This document shows, piece after piece, positions 45,483-54,472 of a stretch of 64,000 bases of DNA. The notes beneath the pieces are model-generated. The model did not search any database. It was not told where the DNA came from and saw only the letters and a list, made by a program, of their open reading frames with translations. The DNA is from Streptomyces curacoi. Lineage in GTDB: Bacteria > Actinomycetota > Actinomycetes > Streptomycetales > Streptomycetaceae. The translations under genes were made by a program, and so were the position numbers. Each line of letters starts with the position of its first letter. The first letter of the stretch is position 1. Location of the stretch: positions 1 to 64,000 of the forward strand of contig NZ_KQ947991.1 in assembly GCF_001513975.1 (NCBI RefSeq), written 5' to 3'.

Positions 45483-47117
45483 GTGGCCCGCCGCCCTCTC
45501 CCCCGCATCCTGAGCACAGGCAGCGCGCAGATCGCCCGGAGCCGAGAGCTGGCCCGGACGCAGCTCGCCCGAAGCCGGGAGCTGGCCCGGACGGCGAGCG
45601 ACAGCGCCTCTGACGTTCTCCACCCGCTGATCACGATCACTCGCGGTCTGCGCCGGCTGGCCTCGGCCGGGCGGCGCAAGTGGGCGGACACGCCCAAGGA
45701 CCGGCGCGGGTCACTGCTGTTCATGGTGGCCTCGGTGATCCTGGTCGTGGCGCTGGTTCCGTACGGCCCGCTGCTCGCCGTCATCACGCTGATGGCGGCA
45801 GCGGCCTGGCAGGGCCGGGACCGGGGGCCGTCGGCGCCCGAGGGCCCCGACGCGTCGCAGACGGAGCGACTGAGGTCGCTGTACGAGGCACTCGTGCCCT
45901 ACTTCTCCGCCGCCGAGGACCCGGCACCCCTGTACGCCCACGGCGGCGAGTGGGAGAAGGCCTTCCCGGAGTACGAGTTCGACGGCACCGGACGCGTCAG
46001 CAGTCTGCTGATCCGCTACCCGGCCTACTTCACCGACGGCGAGGCGCAGTCCCGGGCGCGGATCGAGCACCTGCTCACCGCCAAGTCCGGCCGTGGCCGC
46101 GAGTACCACTTCCTCTGGGACGAGGAGGGCAACGAGCTCACGGTCACCGTCCTCGCCCCGCTGCCCACCGACATCGCCGCCCAGCGCTTCGTCACGGCCC
46201 CGGGCGAAACCGTCCTCGGCTTCACCGACGACAGCCAGGTCCAGCGCACGCTCCCCGTCATCCACGGTGAGGAACAACGCGACGTACCGCCGGTCGTCTG
46301 GCGCACCGGCATCCGCTCCACCGAGCCGCACCTGCTGGTCATGGGCCAGCCCGGCAGCGGCACCTCGACCCTGCTGCGCTCCATCGCCCTGCAGGCCCTG
46401 CAGTACGGCGACGTCGTCATCGTCGAGGGCGGCGGCACCGGCGAATACGCCTGCCTGATCGGCCGGGACGGCGTCCTGGCCGTGGAGTGCGGGCCGGCCG
46501 GGGCGCTGGCGAGCCTGGAGTGGGCGGCGACGGAGACGGAGCGGCGCCTGATCGCCGTGAACCGGGCCCGCCAGGCGGGCAACCCTCCGCCGGACGACAC
46601 CAAGCGCCCGCTGTGGCTCCTCCTCGACCGCCCCACCGCGTTCTCCCACCTGGCCGCCGCCGACCACCGCAAGGACCCCCAGGCACTCCTCCAGGTCCCG
46701 CTCCGGCACGGCCGCGCGGCCGGCGTCACGGTGGTCGTGGCCGAGCAGTGGGACGGCCTGGACGCGCTGAGTGACGCCGTACGACAGCACACCCGCGCGC
46801 GTGTCGTGCTCGGCCCCGCGACGGCGGAGCAACTCGCCGCGGTCCTGGGCGCTCCGCCGCACACCACCCCGGTCGCCGACGTGCCACCCGGCCGCGGCTA
46901 CGCCCGCCTGGGCACGGGCCCGGTCCACCGTCTCCAGGTCCCGGCGACACCGGACCCGTACGACGACGCGACGAGCGACGCGCACCGGCAGGCGGTGCTG
47001 GAACTGCTGCCGGAGCGGACGACGCCGATGGAGGCGGAACCGCCGGCAAGGCTGGAGAAGGCGGAACCCGAGCCGGAGCCGGTACCAGCGAAGGCTGTCG
47101 TGGCCGAGACCACGTGA
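45483..47117 (+). CDS. sffA: SpoIIIE/FtsK-like septal protein SffA
   Basis: A 544-residue protein with a basic N-terminus containing the near-perfect duplication ARSRELART/LARSRELART, two close membrane spans (about 78-105), and an FtsK/SpoIIIE-like nucleotide-binding domain (about 265-490). Walker B is seen as PLWLLLD. Walker A reads GQPGSGTS at 288-295, so the lysine expected at 294 is Thr. DNA translocase activity is therefore doubtful in this strain. The Pro/Glu-rich tail is disordered. The role in spore septum chromosome segregation is from the S. coelicolor homologue. GTG start with GGAG upstream. Confidence 0.9.
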   Translation: MARRPLPRILSTGSAQIARSRELARTQLARSRELARTASDSASDVLHPLITITRGLRRLASAGRRKWADTPKDRRGSLLFMVASVILVVALVPYGPLLAVITLMAAAAWQGRDRGPSAPEGPDASQTERLRSLYEALVPYFSAAEDPAPLYAHGGEWEKAFPEYEFDGTGRVSSLLIRYPAYFTDGEAQSRARIEHLLTAKSGRGREYHFLWDEEGNELTVTVLAPLPTDIAAQRFVTAPGETVLGFTDDSQVQRTLPVIHGEEQRDVPPVVWRTGIRSTEPHLLVMGQPGSGTSTLLRSIALQALQYGDVVIVEGGGTGEYACLIGRDGVLAVECGPAGALASLEWAATETERRLIAVNRARQAGNPPPDDTKRPLWLLLDRPTAFSHLAAADHRKDPQALLQVPLRHGRAAGVTVVVAEQWDGLDALSDAVRQHTRARVVLGPATAEQLAAVLGAPPHTTPVADVPPGRGYARLGTGPVHRLQVPATPDPYDDATSDAHRQAVLELLPERTTPMEAEPPARLEKAEPEPEPVPAKAVVAETT

Positions 47118-47171
47118 CCGGCGGAGCCGCGGGCGGTCGTACCGCCGGGACGGCACCCGCCCCGGGCGCAG

Positions 47172-48671
47172 TCAGGCGACGAACGGCCGTACCGACTCCC
47201 CCGGCCCGCTCACCCCGCTCTCCACCAACCGCGCCGCCGCGGCCAACCGCACCGCGGCCTCCTCCGCCAGCGCGCCGCCCACGGTGAACGGCAGCCGCAC
47301 ATACCCCTCAAAGGCCCCGTCCACCCCGAACCGAGGCCCGGACGGCACCCGAACTCCCACCCGCTCCCCCGCCTCCGCGAGCCGCGACCCCGACAGGCCC
47401 CCTGTCCGCACCCACAACGTGAGCCCGCCCCGCGGCACCTCGAACTCCCACCCGGGCAGCTCCCGCCGCACAGCCGTGACCAGCGCGTCCCGGTTCTCCC
47501 GCGCCTGCCCCCGCCGGATGTCCACCGCCTGCTCCCAACCCCCCGTGCTGAACAGCCAGTTCACGGCCAGCTGCTCCAGGACGGGCGTCCCCAGATCGGC
47601 GTACGCGCGCGCGGCCACGAGGCTGCGGATCACATCCGGAGCCGCCCGCACCCAGCCGATCCGCATCCCCGCCCAGAACGCCTTGCTGGCCGACCCGACC
47701 GTGATGACGGTCGACCCCGCCGGGTCGAAGGCACACACCGGCCGCGGCATCTCCACCTCCGCGTCCAGCCACAGCTCGCTCATCGTCTCGTCGGCGACGA
47801 GCACCGTCCCCGCCGACCGCGCCGCGTCCACCAGCCGCCGCCGCTGGTCGTCGTCGGCCAGCGCCCCGGTCGGGTTGTGGAAGTCGGCGACCACATAGGC
47901 GATCCGGGGCGCGGCGTCCCGCAGCACCTGCCGCCAGCGGTCCATGTCCCAGCCGGCCAGCCCCTCGGCCATGGCGACGGGCACCAGCCGGGCGCCCGCC
48001 TCCCGCATCAGCTGGAGGATGTTGGCGTACGACGGCGACTCGACCGCGATGCGCTCACCGCGCCCCGCGAAGAGATGACAGATCGCGTCGATCGCGCCCA
48101 TCGCCCCGGTCGTCACCATGATCTGCTCGGGCATGGTCGGAATCCCACGCGCCGTGTACCGCTCGGCGATCATCGACCGCAGCGCGGGCAGCCCGGCCGG
48201 ATAGTCGCCGTGGGTGTGGGCGTAGGGGGGCAGCTCCTCCAGCGCGCCCTGGACGGCACGGGTCAGCCACGGCTCGGGTGCGGGCAGCGCCGCGCAGCCG
48301 AGGTCGATCATCGAGCCGAGCGCCTCGGGCGGCAGGGGCTCCAGGCCACGGGCGGGCAGCGGGTTCCCCGCCGGTACGGCCGTCCAGCTGCCGGCCCCGC
48401 GCCGCGACTCCAGGAACCCCTCGGTGCGCAGCGCCTCGTACGCGGCGGCCACGGTCGTACGGCTCACCGAGAGCGCGAGGGCCAGTTCCCGCTCGGCGGG
48501 CAGCCGGGCGGCGACCGGGACGCGGCCCTCCAGGACGAGCAGCCGGATGCCGTCGGCCAGCGCCCGGTACGCGGGCGGGCGCTTGGTGCCGGGGCCAGCC
48601 GGACGGTCCTGCTGGGAGGTGAGGAGCCGGGCGAGCTGCGCGGCACCCACCGCGGAAGTCCACTGCACCAT
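47172..48671 (-). CDS. MocR/PdxR-type regulator (GntR winged helix + aminotransferase fold)
   Basis: A 499-residue fusion: N-terminal winged helix (LPAERELALALSVSRTTVAAAYEAL, part shown, about 55-80) and a fold-type-I aminotransferase domain (from about 130) with the PLP lysine in VGSASKAFWAGMRIGW (about 334). Such proteins sense PLP and control vitamin B6 genes. It is divergent from a YczE-type membrane protein gene, a pairing seen with PdxR in many actinobacteria; B6 synthesis genes themselves are absent here. ATG at 48671 follows GGTGGA. Confidence 0.9.
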   Translation of the reverse strand: MVQWTSAVGAAQLARLLTSQQDRPAGPGTKRPPAYRALADGIRLLVLEGRVPVAARLPAERELALALSVSRTTVAAAYEALRTEGFLESRRGAGSWTAVPAGNPLPARGLEPLPPEALGSMIDLGCAALPAPEPWLTRAVQGALEELPPYAHTHGDYPAGLPALRSMIAERYTARGIPTMPEQIMVTTGAMGAIDAICHLFAGRGERIAVESPSYANILQLMREAGARLVPVAMAEGLAGWDMDRWRQVLRDAAPRIAYVVADFHNPTGALADDDQRRRLVDAARSAGTVLVADETMSELWLDAEVEMPRPVCAFDPAGSTVITVGSASKAFWAGMRIGWVRAAPDVIRSLVAARAYADLGTPVLEQLAVNWLFSTGGWEQAVDIRRGQARENRDALVTAVRRELPGWEFEVPRGGLTLWVRTGGLSGSRLAEAGERVGVRVPSGPRFGVDGAFEGYVRLPFTVGGALAEEAAVRLAAAARLVESGVSGPGESVRPFVA

Positions 48672-48772
48672 GATTTCCAGTCCACCTTCCCCGAATTGGC
48701 CATGGAGGGCGTCCCCTCCCAAGCCACAGGGTGTCATGCATCAGGCCACTACCACCACACAGGGGGCACTCC

Positions 48773-49426
48773 TTGTCCACGCAGGGGCATCTCATACGGC
48801 GGCTGTCGCAGCTCTATGTCGGGCTCGCGCTGTACGGCGCGAGCTCGGCGCTGCTCGTCGAGGCAGGCCTGGGCCTGGAGCCCTGGGGCGTGCTGCACCA
48901 AGGCCTCGCCGAACGCACCGGCCTGTCCATCGGCGTCGTGTCGATCGTCGTCGGCGCGGCGGTGCTGCTCCTGTGGATCCCGCTGCGCCAGCGCCCGGGC
49001 CTCGGCACGGTCTCCAACGTCTTCGTGGTCGGCGTCGCCATGGACGGCACGCTCGCCCTGGTCCCCGAGGCGCACACCCTGACCGTAAGGATCCCCCTGC
49101 TCCTGGCCGGCATTCTGCTCAACGGCGTGGCCACCGGCCTCTACATCGCCGCCCGCTTCGGACCGGGCCCCCGGGACGGCCTCATGACCGGCCTGCACCG
49201 GCGCACCGGCCGCTCGATCCGCCTGATGCGCACGGCCGTCGAGATCGCGGTCGTCGTGACGGGCTTCGCGCTGGGCGGCACGGTCGGTGCCGGCACCCTC
49301 CTCTACGCGCTGTCCATCGGCCCGCTCGCCCAGCTCTTCCTGCGGGTGTTCGCCGTCCCCTCGGCATCCGACGGCAGCACGGTCGTTGCCACCGGGCAAC
49401 CCCGACGGGCGATACTGCGTCCGTGA
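48773..49426 (+). CDS. YczE-family membrane protein
   Basis: A 217-residue protein with five hydrophobic spans, starting RRLSQLYVGLALYGASSALL and with GLEPWGVLHQGLAERTGLSIG and GPGPRDGLMTGL, typical of the YczE group. It is divergently placed to the MocR/PdxR regulator and probably under its control; a role in vitamin B6 or precursor transport has been proposed for such pairs. TTG at 48773 with GGGGG upstream is my start; a GTG at 48731 would add 14 residues. The stop overlaps the next start (GTGA). Confidence 0.82.
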   Translation: MSTQGHLIRRLSQLYVGLALYGASSALLVEAGLGLEPWGVLHQGLAERTGLSIGVVSIVVGAAVLLLWIPLRQRPGLGTVSNVFVVGVAMDGTLALVPEAHTLTVRIPLLLAGILLNGVATGLYIAARFGPGPRDGLMTGLHRRTGRSIRLMRTAVEIAVVVTGFALGGTVGAGTLLYALSIGPLAQLFLRVFAVPSASDGSTVVATGQPRRAILRP

Positions 49427-50193
49427 GCACCACGCGGATACGCCACCCCTACCTCGACCACCCCGGCCCGATCCCCTTCGCCCACCGGGGCGGGGCTGCG
49501 GACGGCCTGGAGAACACCGTGCGCCAGTTCCGGCGCGCGGTCGAACTGGGTTACCGGTACATCGAGACCGACGTCCACGCCACACGCGACGGCAAGCTCG
49601 TCGCCTTCCACGACGCGACCCTGGACCGGGTGACGGACGGGGCGGGCCGGATCGCGGACCTGCTCTGGGACGACGTACGGCACGCGCGCGTGGCGGGCAA
49701 GGAGCCGGTGCCCCTCTTCGAGGAGCTCCTGGAGACCTTCCCCGAGGTGCGCTGGAACGTCGACCTCAAGGCGGAGCCGGCACTCCACCCCTTCCTGGAG
49801 CTGATCGAGCGCACGGGCGCCTGGGACCGCGTCTGCGTCGGCTCCTTCTCCGAGGCCCGTGTCGTGCGCGCCCAGCGCCTGGCCGGGCCGCGCCTTGCGA
49901 CGTCGTACGGCACCCGGGGCGTCCTCAATCTGCGGCTGCGCTCCTGGGGGGTGCCCGCCGCGCTGCGCCGCTCGGCGGTCGCCGCGCAGGTTCCCGAGGC
50001 GCAGTCCGGGATCCAGGTGGTGGACCACCGCTTCGTACGGGCCGCCCACGCGCGCGGGCTGCAGGTGCACGTGTGGACCATCAATGATCCCGATGCGATG
50101 CACCGGCTCCTGGACCTGGGGGTCGATGGCATCATGACCGATCACATCGACACACTGCGCAAGGTCCTGGAGGACCGGGGCGTCTGGGTCTGA
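49423..50193 (+). CDS. Glycerophosphodiester phosphodiesterase
   Basis: A 256-residue GDPD barrel enzyme that splits glycerophosphodiesters to glycerol-3-phosphate and an alcohol. The motif FAHRGGAADGLENT (H21), ETDVHATRDGKLVAFHD and VNVDLK-type WNVDLKAEP are all present. No signal peptide, so cytoplasmic. The GTG start overlaps the stop of the YczE gene. Confidence 0.95.
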   Translation: MSTTRIRHPYLDHPGPIPFAHRGGAADGLENTVRQFRRAVELGYRYIETDVHATRDGKLVAFHDATLDRVTDGAGRIADLLWDDVRHARVAGKEPVPLFEELLETFPEVRWNVDLKAEPALHPFLELIERTGAWDRVCVGSFSEARVVRAQRLAGPRLATSYGTRGVLNLRLRSWGVPAALRRSAVAAQVPEAQSGIQVVDHRFVRAAHARGLQVHVWTINDPDAMHRLLDLGVDGIMTDHIDTLRKVLEDRGVWV

Positions 50194-50248
50194 CCCCGTC
50201 CTGACTCCGCCCTCGCGCGGGATCACCACGGGGAAGCGAGGGCACGGG

Positions 50249-51634
50249 GTGGGCACCGGTACCGTGCGGACGGACGCGGCCGACGAGGCCGCCGGGCGGC
50301 GGCGCGAGCAGCGCGGCTGGTACTTCTACGACTGGGCGTGCTCGGTCTACTCGACGAGCGTGCTCACCGTGTTCCTGGGCCCCTATCTGACCTCGGTCGC
50401 CGAGAGGGCGGCGGACGCGGAGGGGTTCGTCCATCCCTTGGGCATCCCGGTCCGCGCGGGATCCTTCTTCGCGTACTCGGTGTCCCTGTCGGTGATCGTG
50501 GCCGTCCTGGTGATGCCCCTGGTCGGCGCGGCCGCCGACCGCACCGGACGCAAGAAGCCCCTCCTCGCGACCGCCGCCTACGTCGGGGCCACGGCCACCA
50601 CGGCCATGTTCTTCCTCGGCGGCGACCGCTATCTGCTCGGCGGTGCCCTGCTGGTCGTCGCGAACGCGGCGCAGTCGGTCGCGATGATGCTCTACAACTC
50701 CTACCTCCCGCAGATCGCCCCGCCCGAGGAGCGTGACGCGGTCTCCTCCAGGGGCTGGGCCTTCGGCTACGCCTCGGGCTCCCTGATGCTGATCGTGAAC
50801 CTGGTCCTGTACCTGGCGCACGACTCCTTCGGGGCCTCCGAGAGCACGGCCGTGCGTATCTGCCTGGCCTCGGCGGGCCTGTGGTGGGGCGCGTTCGCCC
50901 TCATCCCGCTGCGACGACTGCGCGACCGCCGGTCCGCGAGCACCGCGGCCGAGGCGGACGGCACGAGCGGCGAGGCGGCCGGGAAACCGGCCGCTCCCGG
51001 CTTCCGGCAGCTCGCGGCGACGGTCCGCGACATGCGCCGCCACCCCCTGACCCTCGCCTTCCTCCTCGCCTACCTGATCTACAACGACGGCATCCAGACC
51101 GTGATCTCCCAGGCGTCGATCTACGGCTCCAAGGAACTGGGCCTCGGGCAGTCGACGCTCATAGGCGCGGTGCTGCTGGTCCAGGTCCTGGCGGTGGCGG
51201 GCGCGCTGGCGATGGGGCGACTGGCCCGGACGTACGGCGCGAAACGGACGATCCTCGGCTCGCTGGTGGCATGGACGGTGACGCTGGCGGCCGGGTACTT
51301 CCTGCCGGCCGGGGCGCCGGTGTGGTTCTTCGCGCTGGCGGCCGGCATCGGGCTGGTCCTCGGCGGCAGCCAGGCCCTGTCCCGGTCCCTGTTCTCCCAT
51401 CTCGTCCCGCCGGGGAAGGAGGCCGAATACTTCTCCGCGTACGAGATGAGCGACCGCGGCATGAGCTGGCTCGGCCCGCTGCTGTTCGGTCTCACCTACC
51501 AGCTGACCGGAAGTTATCGGGACGCAATCATCTCGCTGGTGGCCTTCTTCGTCATCGGATTCGCCCTGCTCGCAAGGGTTCCGGTGCGGCGGGCGATCAG
51601 CGACGCGGGCAATCCGGTACCGACGACGATTTAG
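50249..51634 (+). CDS. MFS transporter, UMF1/Atg22-like family
   Basis: A 461-residue, 12-span transporter. It opens RGWYFYDWACSVYSTSVLTVF, typical of UMF1-type (Atg22-like) proteins, with DRTGRKKPLL after TM3 and a charged central loop (about 220-250). Yeast Atg22 exports amino acids from the vacuole; the bacterial cargo is not known. GTG start. Confidence 0.9.
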   Translation: MGTGTVRTDAADEAAGRRREQRGWYFYDWACSVYSTSVLTVFLGPYLTSVAERAADAEGFVHPLGIPVRAGSFFAYSVSLSVIVAVLVMPLVGAAADRTGRKKPLLATAAYVGATATTAMFFLGGDRYLLGGALLVVANAAQSVAMMLYNSYLPQIAPPEERDAVSSRGWAFGYASGSLMLIVNLVLYLAHDSFGASESTAVRICLASAGLWWGAFALIPLRRLRDRRSASTAAEADGTSGEAAGKPAAPGFRQLAATVRDMRRHPLTLAFLLAYLIYNDGIQTVISQASIYGSKELGLGQSTLIGAVLLVQVLAVAGALAMGRLARTYGAKRTILGSLVAWTVTLAAGYFLPAGAPVWFFALAAGIGLVLGGSQALSRSLFSHLVPPGKEAEYFSAYEMSDRGMSWLGPLLFGLTYQLTGSYRDAIISLVAFFVIGFALLARVPVRRAISDAGNPVPTTI

Positions 51635-51717
51635 CGTTCGGCGTGAAAGGGCGGTAGTGTACGCGTTTGGCCTGCCAGGCGTACCGTTACTGCGCGTCAA
51701 AGATGCCGAAACGCTGG

Positions 51718-51741
51718 GTCACATCTGCTAGCAGATGTGAC
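51718..51741. promoter_or_regulatory. 24-bp perfect palindrome upstream of rbpA
   Basis: GTCACATCTGCT followed directly by its reverse complement. It lies about 85 bases downstream of the MFS stop and 85 bases upstream of the sigma-R promoter of rbpA. It could be an operator or a 10-bp hairpin with a CTAG loop; no T tract follows. Confidence 0.7.
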
Positions 51742-51825
51742 AAACCGGGCGCCGGTGGGTACGACATTGGTCAGCAAGGCTGCGGCTACGACGGCGACGC
51801 ACGACCCGGAACGTGACTCGGAACG

Positions 51826-51851
51826 GGAATCTTTACCGCCGACCGGACGTT
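51826..51851 (+). promoter_or_regulatory. Sigma-R promoter of rbpA
   Basis: GGAAT (51826-51830), exactly 18 bases, then GTT (51849-51851), matching the sigma-R consensus GGGAAT-N18-GTT. rbpA is an established sigma-R target in S. coelicolor under thiol-oxidative stress. Confidence 0.88.
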
Positions 51852-51912
51852 GACCGGATGACGACGACAGCGACACCTGTCCTGTGGGCGACAAGCCCGG
51901 GAGGCACGATTC

Positions 51913-52287
51913 ATGAGTGAGCGAGCTCTTCGCGGCACGCGCCTCGTGGTGACCAGCTACGAGACGGACCGCGGCATCGACCTGGCCCCGCGCCAGGCCG
52001 TGGAGTACGCATGCGAGAAGGGGCACCGATTCGAGATGCCCTTCTCGGTCGAGGCGGAGATCCCGCCGGAGTGGGAGTGCAAGGTCTGCGGGGCCCAGGC
52101 ACTCCTCGTTGATGGCGACGGTCCTGAGGAGAAGAAGGCCAAGCCCGCGCGTACGCATTGGGACATGCTGATGGAGCGGCGCACCCGCGAGGAACTCGAA
52201 GAGGTCCTTGAGGAGCGTCTTGCCGTTCTGCGCTCGGGGGCGATGAACATCGCGGTTCACCCCCGGGACAGCCGCAAGTCGGCATAG
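51913..52287 (+). CDS. rbpA: RNA polymerase-binding protein RbpA
   Basis: A 124-residue transcription factor of actinobacteria that binds sigma HrdB and RNA polymerase and stabilises open complexes. Recognisable parts are the N-terminal RGTRLVVTSYETDRGID, the zinc or zinc-like core CEKGHRFEMPFSVEAEIPPEWECKVC (cited in part: CEKGH and ECKVCG), the basic linker KKAKPARTHWDMLMERR and the C-terminal sigma-binding helix TREELEEVLEERLAVLR. GGGAGG lies before the ATG. A perfect 18-bp hairpin ends the unit. Confidence 0.97.
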   Translation: MSERALRGTRLVVTSYETDRGIDLAPRQAVEYACEKGHRFEMPFSVEAEIPPEWECKVCGAQALLVDGDGPEEKKAKPARTHWDMLMERRTREELEEVLEERLAVLRSGAMNIAVHPRDSRKSA

Positions 52288-52340
52288 TTCCCTACCAGTC
52301 CCTGCGGGGCTTGGGCGGGTTTGACCAGGCAACGCACGTA

Positions 52341-52383
52341 ACCGCGGGCGCCGTACGTGAGAGTGACGTACGGCGCCCGCGGT
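52341..52383 (+). terminator. rbpA terminator
   Basis: ACCGCGGGCGCCGTACGT (52341-52358) pairs perfectly with its complement at 52366-52383, loop GAGAGTG: an 18-bp stem, the strongest hairpin in the window. Confidence 0.85.
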
Positions 52384-52429
52384 TTGCTGTGCCCGAAAAA
52401 CCTGCTCCCGAAAGGCTGTGCCCGAAAAA

Positions 52430-52459
52430 GAAGCCCGGTGCTCAGTGGCGCCGGGCTTC
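52430..52459 (-). terminator. fxsA intrinsic terminator
   Basis: On the minus strand GAAGCCCGGCGC pairs with GCACCGGGCTTC (one G-T pair) and is followed by TTTTTCGGG, a classical terminator nine bases after the fxsA stop. Confidence 0.85.
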
Positions 52460-52467
52460 CCGCGAGG

Positions 52468-53022
52468 TCAGCTCGTCAGCGGCGGCCTCGGCCCCTGCGG
52501 CGAGTCCCCCGGCTCGTCCCTGATGACCTCGCCCGGCACGATCTTCCCGTCGGGGCGGTGAATGCGGGCCTGCTGGAAGGCGTCGCCGAACGAACCCGAG
52601 GTCGCCTCGCGCAGCTTGCGCTCGAAGGTCCGCTCCGCATGACGGCTCAGGGCCTTCTGGACCGGCGGGATCAGCAGGAGCAGACCCAGCGCGTCCGAGA
52701 TCAGGCCGGGCAGCATGATCAGCAGGCCGCCCAGCATCATCAGGCCGTTGCCGCCACCGCGGGCCGGGGTGCCGCCTTGTTGCAGCGCCTCGTTCAGGGC
52801 CTGGAAGGCGCGTCGGCCTGCCCGCTTGATGACCACCGAGCCCAGCACCAGACCGGCGAGCAGCAACAGGAACACGGTCAGCCCGCCCGCCGCGCCCGCG
52901 ACCACGGTCAGCAGCCAGATCTCCAGCACCAGCCATGCGGCGACGCCCAGCGGCAGGAAGGTGCGCAGCCGGGAGCGCCGGGGCCGGGCGGGATAGGTGG
53001 GGGTCGGTGCGCCAGTCGTCAT
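52468..53022 (-). CDS. fxsA: FxsA-family membrane protein
   Basis: A 184-residue protein with four hydrophobic spans in the first 125 residues, and the family pattern ...LLLLAGLVLGSVVIKRAG... and GGLLIMLPGLISDALGLLLLIPP, cited in part. E. coli FxsA overproduction lets F-plasmid cells escape phage T7 exclusion by binding PifA; the native role is unknown. It lies between rbpA and ppm1 on the minus strand. Confidence 0.88.
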   Translation of the reverse strand: MTTGAPTPTYPARPRRSRLRTFLPLGVAAWLVLEIWLLTVVAGAAGGLTVFLLLLAGLVLGSVVIKRAGRRAFQALNEALQQGGTPARGGGNGLMMLGGLLIMLPGLISDALGLLLLIPPVQKALSRHAERTFERKLREATSGSFGDAFQQARIHRPDGKIVPGEVIRDEPGDSPQGPRPPLTS

Positions 53023-53094
53023 ACGTCCAGTGTGCCTTCGCCCGGCTCAGAGCGGGATAAGGGAACGACCGACGCCGCCTCGGCGGTCGTGGGC

Positions 53095-53916
53095 CTACGA
53101 CTGTGACGGCCGCGACGGCGACGACGACGGCCTGGTACGGCCCAGCAGCTTGCCCACCCGCTCCTGCGCTCCCCACGACGTGACCCGCCACAGCGCCTCG
53201 ACCAGGATGTCGCGGCTCATCTTCGAGTCACCGAGTTCGCGCTCGACGAAGGTGATCGGCACCTCGACGACGTGGTAACCGGCCTTGACCGCGCGGCGGG
53301 CGAGGTCGACCTGGAAGCAGTAGCCCTGGGAGGCGACGTCGTCCAGGCCGAGGCCTTCGAGGGTCTCGCGGCGGAAGGCGCGGTAGCCGCCGGTGATGTC
53401 GCGCAGGGGGAGGTCCAGGGCGAGACGGGAGTAGAGGCTGCCGCCGCGGGAGATGAACTCGCGGGACTTCGGCCAGTTCACGACCCGGCCGCCGGGCACC
53501 CAGCGGGAGCCGAGGACCAGGTCGGCGCCCTTGAGGGCGGTCAGCAGACGGGGCAGTTCCTCGGGCTGGTGGGAGCCGTCCGCGTCCATCTCGATCAGAA
53601 CGCCGTAGCCCTTCTCCAGGCCCCAGCGGAACCCCGCGAGGTAGGCGGCGCCGAGGCCCTCCTTGCCCTTGCGGTGCAGGACGTGGACGTGGTCGTCCTC
53701 GGCGGCCAGTTCGTCGGCGAGCTTGCCGGTGCCGTCGGGGCTGTTGTCGTCGGCCACCAGTACGTGCGCCTCGGGGACCGCCTTGCGGACCCGGCCGACG
53801 ATCGACTTGATGTTCTCCGCCTCGTTGTAGGTCGGAATGATCACCAACGCCGTGCCGAGCGGCCCGAACTGCCTCCCCCGGTCCTGTGCCGCGCGGGTCC
53901 CGTCGCCGTCGTTCAC
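53095..53916 (-). CDS. ppm1: Polyprenol-phosphate mannosyltransferase (dolichol-phosphate mannose synthase family)
   Basis: A 273-residue GT2 enzyme that makes polyprenyl-phosphate-mannose from GDP-mannose on the inner membrane face, for protein O-mannosylation. VIIPTYNEAENI, ADDNSPDGTG and the metal-binding MDADGSHQPEELP (about 106) are clear; there is no C-terminal membrane domain, so the partner apolipoprotein-type transferase is elsewhere. The S. coelicolor homologue is needed for infection by phage phiC31. GTG start with AAGGGG upstream; the frame extends upstream without a start signal. Serine-rich tail. Confidence 0.93.
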   Translation of the reverse strand: MNDGDGTRAAQDRGRQFGPLGTALVIIPTYNEAENIKSIVGRVRKAVPEAHVLVADDNSPDGTGKLADELAAEDDHVHVLHRKGKEGLGAAYLAGFRWGLEKGYGVLIEMDADGSHQPEELPRLLTALKGADLVLGSRWVPGGRVVNWPKSREFISRGGSLYSRLALDLPLRDITGGYRAFRRETLEGLGLDDVASQGYCFQVDLARRAVKAGYHVVEVPITFVERELGDSKMSRDILVEALWRVTSWGAQERVGKLLGRTRPSSSPSRPSQS

Positions 53917-54472
53917 TGCTGCCCCTTCACATCCGTACGCAGACGTCCACCATAGTGGGCGCGGCCTGCGCCGACGTATCAGGACGTTCGTATGGTGGTG
54001 TCGATTCCACAAGAGCGGGGTAAGACCTTTTTTTCCGGCCCGTGCGCCGATGCGCGCCTTCGGCGGATGGGGGCCCGGCGCCCTTCGGGCCGACCTGGGA
54101 CCCGCTGGCTGCGGATCGACCGAAAGCCGTTGTCTACTGAGCACCCGGGCCCCACCCGGGTCACACCTCCCCGACCGGCCGGAACGTTCCGTCGTCGCCG
54201 CTCGGGCGCTGAGCCTGGCTCCCAGTGGCGGTGTTCCGGTGCGGCACACCGTCCCTGACCCAGCGGCGTTGCGACGGGTTCCCGGAAGTTCCGCGGTTTC
54301 CCCGGTCGGGCGTCCGGTGGTGGACCCGGCCGAACCTACCGGCCCCGGGCCGCCGCCTGTCAACAGCCGTCTGAGCTGCGGGTCTTCGCTCAATTCCCTG
54401 GTCAGCGCGGAGGATGCGCAGGTCGCACGACGGGGTGGTGCGGACCGATCCGATGCGCGCCACCCCGGGAGA
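53917..54472. other. 556-base region between ppm1 and the amidohydrolase gene
   Basis: Should contain the ppm1 promoter on the minus strand. An oligo-T stretch (CCTTTTTTTCC, about 54029) stands out. Short frames of 61-100 codons on both strands have no ribosome binding site and no family likeness. I find no RNA gene. Confidence 0.5.
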
